A DNA stretch of 64,000 nucleotides from Arthrobacter sp. YN (GTDB lineage Bacteria; Actinomycetota; Actinomycetes; Actinomycetales; Micrococcaceae): NCBI RefSeq assembly GCF_002224285.1, contig NZ_CP022436.1:3348001-3412000 (forward strand), read 5' to 3'. A program made the position numbers and the translations under genes. Each line of letters begins with the position of its first letter. Position 1 is the stretch's first letter. The notes beneath the pieces were generated by a model. It saw nothing but the letters and a program-made list of their open reading frames with translations. It ran no database searches and was not told the DNA's origin. This document shows, piece by piece, positions 9,622 to 17,570 of the stretch.

Positions 9622-10074
9622 CTACTGGGTCAACGTTGAGCGGGCTACCGATCGGGCCTCAACCAGGATCCCGTCCGGCAGGAGGAAGCTGATCACCGGA
9701 GGATGGGCCACCGCGGTAAGGACCACCACGGCTGTGCCGCCGGGTTCACTGCCAGTGCCCGCCGCCAGGGCAAGGCGATCATGATGGGAAGAGGCGCCAG
9801 TGCCGGAGAGGTAGGAGGCTGCCCCGGACCGCACGCGCTCATCCACCAACGACGGCCCAGGGCGGCTCCCGGTGCCTATATCCCCCACCATGAAGGAGTC
9901 GGCAGCGGCAAGCGCTGCTCCGTCCGCCAGCGACAACAGTTTCTTGTGCTCCAGGTAGACCGCCGAGGCGGCCATGACCACTGTTGCCAGAAGGAGCGCC
10001 AGCACAACGAAGCCAATAATGAGAACGGCGATCTGGCCCTCGTCGCGGGTCTTGCCGCTGAGCGGCGTAGTCAC
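9622..10074 (-). CDS. Rv3654c-family TadE-like pseudopilin-type protein
   Basis: 150 residues. A short basic N-terminus with DEGQIAV precedes one hydrophobic helix (about 16-40), then ALADGAALAAADSF, the usual motif of the Rv3654c-type TadE-like proteins. A small extracytoplasmic domain follows. Proteins of this kind sit at the end of actinobacterial Tad operons and are thought to be minor pilins or assembly factors; no activity is established. The start overlaps the stop of the preceding tadE-like gene by four bases, so it is the last gene of the Tad operon. The prfB start lies 70 bases beyond its stop on the same strand. Confidence 0.75.
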   Translation of the reverse strand: MTTPLSGKTRDEGQIAVLIIGFVVLALLLATVVMAASAVYLEHKKLLSLADGAALAAADSFMVGDIGTGSRPGPSLVDERVRSGAASYLSGTGASSHHDRLALAAGTGSEPGGTAVVVLTAVAHPPVISFLLPDGILVEARSVARSTLTQ

Positions 10075-10661
10075 AGGAAGCGCCCCACTACTTGAGTGGC
10101 CGACGCACTCAACCTGGCGGCATTCAAGCCCACCGTGTCCCCAAAGGGCATCAAGGGCAGGGGAACATCCAGGGTGACCTTCACCGTCACCCTTGCTCCA
10201 GCCGACAGACAGTCCGCTCTGTCACACGACACCTCAACCTTGGCTTTGTCCGGAGCATGCCCGTAGTCCCCCAGGGCAAGAAAGACTGCCCGTTCCGCCG
10301 CCGCCCCGGCATCGGAAAGCCCGCCCCGGGCCACGAACACCTTCGCGGCTTGGTCGGCGGCCCCGACCACCGCAAAAGACCCACCTTGGATTTGTCCGAC
10401 CGTCACCACGAAATAGACCACGGGAACCATGAGCAGTACGGCCAGGAACGTAAATTCCACCACAGCACTGCCCTGTTCGCCCCATGGCGCCCCCGCGCCT
10501 GGCCCGGACCTCCCGGCGGGCATCTCGGCTGGATGCCCCGCAGGCACCCCAACCGAACCGTCAGCAGGCACCCCGACCGGCTCGACAGAGAGGCATAGTG
10601 CCTCGCGCATCCTGTGCCGGAAGGCTTTCAGCAGGCCAAGTCGTGGCTCAGTATGCTGCAT
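10071..10661 (-). CDS. TadE-like pilus assembly protein
   Basis: 196 residues. The TadE motif EQGSAVVEFTFLAVLLMVP (about residues 62-80) marks the start of the single membrane helix and a type III prepilin-like N-terminus. About 115 residues are predicted outside, with CDRADC suggesting a disulfide. TadE proteins are pseudopilins processed by a TadV-type peptidase. The 60-residue cytoplasmic leader before the motif is long and contains a Val/Pro/Ala/Gly-rich stretch (about 30-58), so the true start may lie inside. The gene overlaps its upstream neighbour by 14 bases and its downstream neighbour by 4, consistent with a tightly packed operon. Confidence 0.72.
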   Translation of the reverse strand: MQHTEPRLGLLKAFRHRMREALCLSVEPVGVPADGSVGVPAGHPAEMPAGRSGPGAGAPWGEQGSAVVEFTFLAVLLMVPVVYFVVTVGQIQGGSFAVVGAADQAAKVFVARGGLSDAGAAAERAVFLALGDYGHAPDKAKVEVSCDRADCLSAGARVTVKVTLDVPLPLMPFGDTVGLNAARLSASATQVVGRFL

Positions 10662-11067
10662 GGCCCTTCACCTCCAGCAAGCCACGGGGACCAACCAGCC
10701 CGACAACCGGCAAGGGTGCCTTCACCGTCACCTCCAAGGTGCGGGCTCCGTCCATAACGACATCGCTGCAAACGATGTCCCCGGAAAAGTCGCTGTTCAA
10801 GGCGGCGTGAATCAACTCCGCGGCCCGTGCCTGGGCATCTGCCGGAGTGCGATCCGCCAAGGCCCCATACCGCGCACCGGAGGCCGCGGCATCAATCAGG
10901 GTGTTGCGGACATGCAACACCAAGGTGAGCTGGATGATCGCCATAAAAAACAGCGTCAGCAGCGCGCCCACCAAGACAAAGTCGACAACGGCGGACCCGT
11001 ACTCGTCGGAGACGCTCCGCCGTTGCTTGCGCCAAAGACCTCGAACAACGGCGGGTTCCGGCCGCAC
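10648..11067 (-). CDS. TadE-like pilus assembly protein
   Basis: 139 residues. The TadE core DEYGSAVVDFVLVGALLTL (about 21-39) is followed by a membrane helix and a small extracytoplasmic part beginning VRNTLIDAAASGARYGA, typical of the TadE family. Asp replaces the usual Glu at the fifth position after the presumed cleavage Gly. One of three consecutive TadE-type genes; together they probably form the minor pilin set of the fibre or its base. It follows the pilin-like gene by 2 bases and overlaps the next gene by 14. Confidence 0.75.
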   Translation of the reverse strand: MRPEPAVVRGLWRKQRRSVSDEYGSAVVDFVLVGALLTLFFMAIIQLTLVLHVRNTLIDAAASGARYGALADRTPADAQARAAELIHAALNSDFSGDIVCSDVVMDGARTLEVTVKAPLPVVGLVGPRGLLEVKGHAAY

Positions 11068-11069
11068 TC

Positions 11070-11309
11070 CTACTGGCCCACTTTCTCAATCGCCTGATCG
11101 AACAAGCCCTCCAAAGCAGGAGCAGCCAAGGCAAGGAGGCCGGCGACCAGGACAGCCGACATCAGCGTAATCATGACCCAGCCAGGCACGTCCCCTCGAT
11201 CCCGATCCTCAGCACAGGACAGTCCTCTGAACGCGACCGCCATAACCCAGGAGCCGCAGACGACGCTCAGGAAGGAGGTGGCGGACAGTCTTCTTGTAAT
11301 GCGGTTCAT
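11070..11309 (-). CDS. small Flp-pilin-like membrane protein
   Basis: 79 residues. An Arg-rich leader with a first hydrophobic stretch (about 10-28) is followed by DRDRGDVPGWVMI and a second hydrophobic helix (about 43-65) ending in a short amphipathic tail. Position (between the T2SF genes and TadE genes) and size fit the major pilin of an actinobacterial Tad system. The canonical Flp Gly-x4-Glu-Tyr signature is missing, so processing may differ. AGAATG-rich sequence with GGGGAGAA just before the ATG serves as a good ribosome-binding site. The 135 bases to the tadC-like stop hold no recognised feature. Confidence 0.6.
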   Translation of the reverse strand: MNRITRRLSATSFLSVVCGSWVMAVAFRGLSCAEDRDRGDVPGWVMITLMSAVLVAGLLALAAPALEGLFDQAIEKVGQ

Positions 11310-11444
11310 GGTTCTCCCCAGAATGAATGGATCGGCGTACGGATGTGGTGTGAAGTAATGCGGTGTAGTTTTGTGGACCGTGCTGCATCCATGGACTGGA
11401 TTGCTTCGATGGATAGAACTTCTTTGGCGGTCCCGACGGCAGGC

Positions 11445-12386
11445 TTACAGGCTGATTTCCAGCGCCGCTATGGCCGGGAAGGCAGCGAAGATGACTGTGA
11501 GCGGGAGCACCCCGAAAACGAGGGGCACCATCATGGCGATTTCTTTTCTGCCTGCGGACTCCATGAGCTCGCGTTTTGCGGCGTCACGGACGTCCGCAGC
11601 CTGCGCCCGAAGGACATCGGCCAAGGGCGTCCCCCGTTCCACCGCGACCACCAGCCCGTCAAAGAACCTGACCAGGGGTGGCAGCTCCGACCTCATGGAG
11701 AACGCTTGGAGTGCCTCCGAAAGTGACTTGCCGGATCTGGCATCGGCGAGGACCAGACCAAACTCTGCAGAGAGTTCCCCACTGGAACTGCGGCTTACCC
11801 TGTCCATGGCACCCATGGCGCTCTCGCCTGCAGCAACCGCGAGCGCCATCAACTCCGCAAGACTCGGAAATTCGGACAGCATCGCCGATTCCCGCTTCCT
11901 GATCCGTTGTCCCAGAACATAATCGCGGAGCATGTAGCCCCCTGCTGCGCCTGAGATGACACAAACAACAAGGAAAGCCGGGCTGAACTGACCTGCGGCG
12001 GCGCTTATCACGACGACAAGTACCGCCACTACGAAGCCTGCGCCGGCCCATAGGAGCTGCTCGGCCCGGAAATCCAGAGTGGATTTGGAAGAGCCAGCGC
12101 GCGCCAGCCTCTTTCCCAGCGCTGCAGACCCGATGTTGAACCGGGACAGATATGTGATGGCGTCACCAATGATGGGACGCACTATCCTCTCCAGCGGCCC
12201 GAACGGCGTGAGGTTATGGGTTGGCGTGCGCAGCAGCCGCGATTCCAGGTTCCGTGATCTCAACTGGGCCTCGATGCGGTCCGAGAAGGTGTTCCCTCGC
12301 ATGAAAGGTAGCCTCACCAGGATCAGCCAACAACCCGCCCCAAGAAGCAGCCCGTAGAGCACGGCGAACGCGCTGGTAGTGGTCAT
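11445..12386 (-). CDS. tadC: TadC-like type II secretion system F protein
   Basis: 313 residues. An N-terminal membrane helix (about 5-27), a second pair near 108-150 and a C-terminal hydrophobic pair (about 284-308) flank the cytoplasmic T2SF domain (about 165-285; EFPSLAELMALAVAAGES and AGRKEIAMMVPLVFGVLP). T2SF proteins form the inner-membrane platform on which the TadA ATPase acts. The start overlaps the stop of the tadB-like gene by four bases (ATGA). Paired TadB and TadC proteins are normal for Tad systems. Confidence 0.82.
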   Translation of the reverse strand: MTTTSAFAVLYGLLLGAGCWLILVRLPFMRGNTFSDRIEAQLRSRNLESRLLRTPTHNLTPFGPLERIVRPIIGDAITYLSRFNIGSAALGKRLARAGSSKSTLDFRAEQLLWAGAGFVVAVLVVVISAAAGQFSPAFLVVCVISGAAGGYMLRDYVLGQRIRKRESAMLSEFPSLAELMALAVAAGESAMGAMDRVSRSSSGELSAEFGLVLADARSGKSLSEALQAFSMRSELPPLVRFFDGLVVAVERGTPLADVLRAQAADVRDAAKRELMESAGRKEIAMMVPLVFGVLPLTVIFAAFPAIAALEISL

Positions 12387-13237
12387 CGAAGCACCCGCTG
12401 ATCCTCAGGCAACGCACCAACCCGCAGCATCACGGAGTAGCTGACAACGGATACCAACAGCCCACCGAGCAAGACCATTGCTCCTGTGCCCGAGTTATAG
12501 GCCAGCATCGCTTCCGGCCGACTGGCCATGACGACCAGGACCACCCAAGGCGCCGCTACCGCAAGCCGTGCTGCATTGATGGTCCATGACTGGCGGGCTT
12601 CAAGCTCACTTCGCGTGCGTGCGCTGTCCCTCAGGAACTCGGAAAGAGTGCCAAGCATCCGGCCGAGATCCGAACCACCCACCTCGCGGGTCATTCTGAG
12701 TGCCTCGATAATGCGATCTGCCACAGGATCGGCCAGCCGTGCTTTCAGCCTGTTCAGGGCTGCCTCAAACTGTCCGCCGGATCTGTAGTCCGCCCCAAAG
12801 TCCAGGAACAGCAGGCGAAGTTCTTCCGGTCCCTTGTAGCCCAATTGGATGAGCGCTTCCGGCAGGGCGAGACCGGCACGTATGGCGGAGCGCAAGTGGT
12901 CCACAATGTCCGGCCACAGAAGTCGAAGTGCGGCCTGGCGCTTGCGTGCCCGCCAACGGACCGCAGCGAAAGGAACCCACGAACCAAAGAGGGAAAAGCA
13001 GGCTGCAACGGGCGGCGATCCCGTGACGACGAAGAACACCAGCAAGGCGAAGAGGCCGAAGCCTGCGCACGTGAGAAGAAGACCCCCGCCCGTCACTTTT
13101 TCAATTCCGGCTGAGGTGAGCAGCAGCTCAAGGCGCCCGGGGCCCGTTTCCTTTGCTTCTACCGGCGGTTGTACCCACGCAGACCACCAGATGAGGAACA
13201 CTCCAAGGCCGCAGAGAACGCCGAGAAGGGGCGCCAT
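12383..13237 (-). CDS. tadB: TadB-like type II secretion system F protein
   Basis: 284 residues. One N-terminal helix (about 2-20), two more near 50-95, a T2SF cytoplasmic domain (about 108-230; LRSAIRAGLALPEALIQLG and TREVGGSDLGRMLGTLSEFL) and two C-terminal helices make up the protein. With TadC it is predicted to form the membrane platform of the Tad machine. The start ATG overlaps the tadA stop by one base (TGATG), and the next gene overlaps by four, so tadA-tadB-tadC are translationally coupled. Confidence 0.82.
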   Translation of the reverse strand: MAPLLGVLCGLGVFLIWWSAWVQPPVEAKETGPGRLELLLTSAGIEKVTGGGLLLTCAGFGLFALLVFFVVTGSPPVAACFSLFGSWVPFAAVRWRARKRQAALRLLWPDIVDHLRSAIRAGLALPEALIQLGYKGPEELRLLFLDFGADYRSGGQFEAALNRLKARLADPVADRIIEALRMTREVGGSDLGRMLGTLSEFLRDSARTRSELEARQSWTINAARLAVAAPWVVLVVMASRPEAMLAYNSGTGAMVLLGGLLVSVVSYSVMLRVGALPEDQRVLR

Positions 13238-14514
13238 CAGTTCAGCTCCAAAAGAGCGGCGACGTCGAATCCTGCCCGGGCGAACTTCTCCGCGGCAGGC
13301 ATGGAGTTGGCCCGTGGCAGCAGTTGCGTGCCGACCATGCCGAACACACCCGAGGATTCGATGATTCCGTTTTCGACCCTCCGTCCAAGGGAGAGGATCT
13401 CAGTCACCTGCCTACGGCCCGAAGAGTGGCGGCTGCAGTGCACGACGAGGTCGATGCAGGATGCAACTGTGGGCACCACGAAAGCACTGGAAATATTTGC
13501 CCCTGCCAGAAGCGGGAGCGTGCAGATCTTGGTCACTGCGTCGTGTGCGGAATTGGCATGGACGGTGCACATGCCTGGCAAACCGGAGTTAAGCGCAATC
13601 AGCATGTCGAGGCTCTCCGCTTCACGGACCTCCCCCACCACCAGCCTGTCCGGGCGCATCCTTAAGGCTTCCTTGACCAACCGACGCAGCGGAATTTCGC
13701 CTCCGCCTTCCAGATTGGGTTGCCGGCACTGAAGTCCCACGACATCGCGCAGCGGGAGTTGCAGTTCGAAGATCTCTTCCACCGTAATGACACGTTCACG
13801 GGAACCGATGTGGGCAGCAAGGCAGTTCAACATGGTGGTCTTCCCGGCCTGGGTGGCACCCGATACGAGGATATTGAGACCGCTGGCCACAGCTGCTCCA
13901 AGGAACCGTGCGGCCTGCGGCGTAAGGCTTCCCAGCTCGACCAAATGCTCCAGGCGGCTTGCCCGGGCAATGAACTTCCGGATATTGACGGCCCAGTGCT
14001 TGCGGGTAATGTCCGGGATGGCGACGTGCAACCGTGAACCATCAGGAAGGGCGGCGTCGACGAACGGTGATGAAAGATCCAGCCGGCGCCCCGAACTCTT
14101 GAGCATTCGTTCCACAAGGTCCCGGACCTGCTGCTCGGTAAGGCTGATGCCCGTCAGTTCCGATTCACCGTTGCGGGCAACATAGATTTCGTGCGGCGCA
14201 TTGATCCAGACCTCTTCAATCGCGGCATCGTCCAAGAGAGGCTGCAGCGGCCCGAAGCCTGCCACCGCATCGAAGATATGCCTCCGGGCAGTCTCAAGGT
14301 GGCCGAGGGAAGGAAGCGGGCCCAAAAGCGCACGTTCGTCGTAGTCATTCACTGCCGCTTCCACCAGAAGCCTGACGTCCGAAGCCTGCTCAAGGGGATC
14401 CAGTCCCCTGCGCCGAATGAGCTCCCTGACCTCTCCTTCGACGATCCTTACAGCATCCACTTCTTCCCCAACCGACCACGAAGTTTGATAAGCGAGAGGA
14501 ACATCTCGCCTCAT
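13237..14514 (-). CDS. tadA: TadA/CpaF-family pilus assembly ATPase
   Basis: 425 residues, a secretion-type hexameric ATPase. An N-terminal helical domain (about 20-110) precedes the RecA-like core. Walker A is GATQAGKTT (219-227), followed by an Asp/Glu box and the Walker B region RPDRLVVGEVREAE. The His box GMCTVHANSAHDAV is intact. It should power pilin polymerisation and possibly retraction on the cytoplasmic face. It is the first gene of the Tad operon that runs to 9622. A TadZ/CpaE-like and a CpaB-like gene lie 33 kb away at 47.4-49.4 kb. No prepilin peptidase gene is seen in either place. The 227-base upstream region carries DnaA-box-like sequences. Confidence 0.88.
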   Translation of the reverse strand: MRRDVPLAYQTSWSVGEEVDAVRIVEGEVRELIRRRGLDPLEQASDVRLLVEAAVNDYDERALLGPLPSLGHLETARRHIFDAVAGFGPLQPLLDDAAIEEVWINAPHEIYVARNGESELTGISLTEQQVRDLVERMLKSSGRRLDLSSPFVDAALPDGSRLHVAIPDITRKHWAVNIRKFIARASRLEHLVELGSLTPQAARFLGAAVASGLNILVSGATQAGKTTMLNCLAAHIGSRERVITVEEIFELQLPLRDVVGLQCRQPNLEGGGEIPLRRLVKEALRMRPDRLVVGEVREAESLDMLIALNSGLPGMCTVHANSAHDAVTKICTLPLLAGANISSAFVVPTVASCIDLVVHCSRHSSGRRQVTEILSLGRRVENGIIESSGVFGMVGTQLLPRANSMPAAEKFARAGFDVAALLELN

Positions 14515-14561
14515 TCACGCTAAGCGAGCGCCAACACCCCTTCAACCCAGTGGAGCGGGCA

Positions 14562-14580
14562 TGTGGATAACTGTGGATCA
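14562..14580 (-). promoter_or_regulatory. two tandem DnaA-box-like sequences upstream of tadA
   Basis: Positions 14562-14570 read as a perfect TTATCCACA on the minus strand. Positions 14572-14580 read TGATCCACA, one mismatch, exactly 10 bp away and in the same orientation. They lie in the divergent region between tadA and the lysozyme gene. Binding by DnaA is inference. Confidence 0.4.
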
Positions 14581-14741
14581 GCAGTCACGTCAGCATCCCA
14601 AATCCCACTAGTCACTCCAGTTTCAGGATGTTAGGGTAAAGCCCGTTAGGAGCTGGCCTTTGGTCCCATGCGCAAGCGCCCGCCCCGGAGCTTGTCCGCA
14701 AGCCACCCCATGCGCCGCTGAGCCGCGGTACAGGGCCGGAT

Positions 14742-17495
14742 GTGAAGATGAAAAGACGTTCAAGTGAACCGTCCCGCCGCACCCCGCTGGCCCGGGTCGG
14801 AGTTGCGCTGACGATCGCCCTGGCAGCAGGCTCTTTCCTGGGATCGCCCGCCTGGGCAGAGACGGCCGGGCCACGTCCAGCTCCATCTCCAGAGGCGCAG
14901 TCAGGAAGTCCCGCGCAGGGGCCGCAACCCGTAGGAAGTATCGCCCCCGCTACCACCCCCGGCGGTGAAACTCCTCAGGCGACCCAGCAGGCACCCGCGC
15001 AGCAGCAGCCGCTTCCCGCCGTCGAACCCTCACCCGCGGCACCGCCGCTGCCGGCGGAGGGGCCTGCGAGCGATTCCGGGGAGCATCTCCCCAAGAAGCA
15101 GGAAATGCCTGGCAACGCCCCGAACGCCGAAGCGATGAAGGCAGCGATGCTGGCAGCCATCCCGGCGGGCGGCGCGGAAATGGGCCAACGGTCTCCCCGT
15201 GTCCTGGCAGCCAAACAGGGCAAAGACGCTTCGGGAGCCTCGGGTTCACGGGCAGTAGGAGGCGCAGTCGGCGCCGCCGTCCCCATGGCCGCCGACCCGG
15301 GCCACTGGCGGCCCACTATCGGCATCGCAGGGCAGGACGTCAGTGCCCACCAGGGGAATGTGAACTGGCAAAGCCAGTGGAACCAGGGATCCCGATGGGC
15401 GTACGTCAAGGCATCCGAAGGCAATTACTACCTCAACGAGAACTACACCCAGCAGTACAATGGCTCCCGCAATGTGGGCATGGTGCGGGGCGCCTATCAC
15501 TTCGCCATCCCCAACTGGTCATCGGGTGCTGATCAAGCACGGTATTTCGTAGCGAACGGTGGAGGCTGGACGGATGATGGCTACACCCTCCCGCCTGTCC
15601 TGGACATCGAATACAACCCCTACGCCGGGCGAACCATCAACGGGTTCTACTTCGGCAACACCTGCTATGACATGTCCAAGGCGCAATTGGGGCAATGGGC
15701 GGCTGACTTTGGCAACACCGTCAAGGCGCTGACCGGCCGCTTCCCCGTCATCTACAGCACCACCGATTGGTGGAACACCTGCGTTGGCAACACGACTTTC
15801 GGCAGTTATCCCCTCTGGATCGCTTCCTACTGGAACAATCCCACCAACTCACCAGGCTCCATGCCGGTCAGTTGGGGCAACTACACCATGTGGCAGTACA
15901 GCAGCACCGGCCCCTTTGAAGGCGACTCAAACATTTTCAACGGCAGCTACGACCAGCTGCGGACCTTTGCCCGCGGGGTTTCGAATCCTTCCAATCCGTC
16001 CATCAAGTCCGCCGCAGACATCCTGACCACCAGCGCGGCAGGACGTTTGGACGCCTTCCCGGCGAATGGGGCCGGCAGAATCACCGGACCTGTGCCCATC
16101 GGCTCGGGATGGTCCGGCGCGAAGGCGCTCTACGTGGTGGACTGGAACCAGGACGGCGTCCAGGACATCCTTTCCCAGTGGTCCGACGGGACGCTGAAGG
16201 TCTTCCGGGGAGCTCCCGGGGGTTCTTTCTACGCGCCCATCCAAGTGGGTTCCGGCTGGCAGGAAATGTCCCTGACCGTAGGCTGGTGGAACGTCAAGGA
16301 TGCCTACCCCGGAGTGATCGGACAGGACTATCGGGGGAACCTGTACAGATACTCGAACAGTGGTGGCGGCGGACTCGGGAACGGTGTCCTGATAGGAACC
16401 GGGTTCAGCGGACACCAACTGAACCAGATCGACTTCGATGGCGACGGCAACCAGGACATCGTCACACGCACAACGGACGGCACCCTGCGGCTGTTCCGCT
16501 CCAACGGTGTGGGCAGCTTCACCAGCGAGCCAGGACGAGTCATCGGTTCGGGCTGGGCAGGCATGACGGCAGTGAGCTCCGCAATCAATTTCAACGGAGC
16601 GGACTCGCAGGGACTCCACGCCCGGGCCTCGAACGGAGACCTCTACTACTACCCGGCCGGTTCCGGATCGTGGGGCAACCGCAGCCTCATCGGCGTGGGG
16701 TGGAACGATGCAAGCCTCATCAGCGGTGCAGCACTTGACGTAGAGTCCACCCTTGGGATCGACCAGGAGGACATCGTGGCGGTCCGCCCCGATGCCAACC
16801 TTTACCGATACCCGGGAACCGGCACCACAGCACTGCTGCCGGAAGACCTCATCGGCACGGGCTGGGCGGGGTTGAAGGCAGGCTTCGTCACAGACTGGAA
16901 CGGCGACGGCGCCCTGGACATCGTGGCGCAATGGTCCGACGGCCGCTTGAACGTCTACCCCGGCAGGAACGGCAGCGGCTTTGGAGCCGCGGTCTCCCTG
17001 GGGAGCAACTGGAAAGACTGGACGCTGAGTGTCGGCACGTGGAAGAAGGCAGACGCGCATCCCGGAATCGTGGGCTATGACGCCACGGGCCGGTTGTACT
17101 ACTTCAACAACCCCACCGGAAGAAGCGTTTCCACCGGTGTCTCCATTGGTGTCGGCTGGACGGGCTTGGAGATCACGCAGGTGGACTTCGATAAGGATTC
17201 CAATGCCGACCTCCTCGTTAAAACGGGCACCGGCGATCTCAAGCTGTACCGCTCCAACGGCACCGGGAACTTCGTCCAGGAATCCGCCGGCGTTGTGGGC
17301 ACAGGCTGGAATGTGATTTCAGATTTTGCATCGATCCGTGGTTTCGCAGGTGCCGGTTCGTTGGGCATCATCGCGCGGACCACTGTCGGGGACCTGCGGT
17401 ACTACCCCGTGGGCGCCAACAGGTCGTGGGGAACGCCTACCAAGGTCGGTACAGGCTGGAGCAGCCTGACAATTCTGGCGCCGGCTGCCAAGTAG
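14742..17495 (+). CDS. secreted GH25 lysozyme with FG-GAP/VCBS repeats
   Basis: 917 residues. A signal peptide is cleaved near residue 39 (SPAWA|E). A Pro/Ala/Gln-rich linker (about 40-185) leads to a GH25 muramidase domain (about 192-410). The catalytic acid residues of the family are present: Asp199 in GQDVSAHQG, Glu226 in YVKASEG, and Asp288/Glu290 in VLDIEYN. GH25 enzymes cut MurNAc-GlcNAc bonds. The last 500 residues hold about seven FG-GAP-like repeats (DWNQDGVQDI, DFDGDGNQDI, DWNGDGALDI, DFDKDSNADL), which bind Ca2+ and form a beta-propeller, probably for wall or glycan binding. The start is GTG at 14742 or ATG at 14748. A strong terminator follows. Role: self-wall remodelling or attack on other bacteria; both are possible. 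Confidence 0.9.
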   Translation: MKMKRRSSEPSRRTPLARVGVALTIALAAGSFLGSPAWAETAGPRPAPSPEAQSGSPAQGPQPVGSIAPATTPGGETPQATQQAPAQQQPLPAVEPSPAAPPLPAEGPASDSGEHLPKKQEMPGNAPNAEAMKAAMLAAIPAGGAEMGQRSPRVLAAKQGKDASGASGSRAVGGAVGAAVPMAADPGHWRPTIGIAGQDVSAHQGNVNWQSQWNQGSRWAYVKASEGNYYLNENYTQQYNGSRNVGMVRGAYHFAIPNWSSGADQARYFVANGGGWTDDGYTLPPVLDIEYNPYAGRTINGFYFGNTCYDMSKAQLGQWAADFGNTVKALTGRFPVIYSTTDWWNTCVGNTTFGSYPLWIASYWNNPTNSPGSMPVSWGNYTMWQYSSTGPFEGDSNIFNGSYDQLRTFARGVSNPSNPSIKSAADILTTSAAGRLDAFPANGAGRITGPVPIGSGWSGAKALYVVDWNQDGVQDILSQWSDGTLKVFRGAPGGSFYAPIQVGSGWQEMSLTVGWWNVKDAYPGVIGQDYRGNLYRYSNSGGGGLGNGVLIGTGFSGHQLNQIDFDGDGNQDIVTRTTDGTLRLFRSNGVGSFTSEPGRVIGSGWAGMTAVSSAINFNGADSQGLHARASNGDLYYYPAGSGSWGNRSLIGVGWNDASLISGAALDVESTLGIDQEDIVAVRPDANLYRYPGTGTTALLPEDLIGTGWAGLKAGFVTDWNGDGALDIVAQWSDGRLNVYPGRNGSGFGAAVSLGSNWKDWTLSVGTWKKADAHPGIVGYDATGRLYYFNNPTGRSVSTGVSIGVGWTGLEITQVDFDKDSNADLLVKTGTGDLKLYRSNGTGNFVQESAGVVGTGWNVISDFASIRGFAGAGSLGIIARTTVGDLRYYPVGANRSWGTPTKVGTGWSSLTILAPAAK

Positions 17496-17515
17496 CAGCC
17501 AGTGCCACAAAGTGA

Positions 17516-17554
17516 TGGCGGGCCGGCCCAAGGAGTCCTCGGGCCGGCCCGCCA
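17516..17554. terminator. bidirectional terminator between lysozyme and ceramidase-like genes
   Basis: A perfect 14-bp GC-rich stem (17516-17529 with 17541-17554) and an 11-base loop lie between two convergent genes. There is no long T-tract on either side. Confidence 0.7.
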
Positions 17555-17570
17555 TTAACGCCTGCACACT

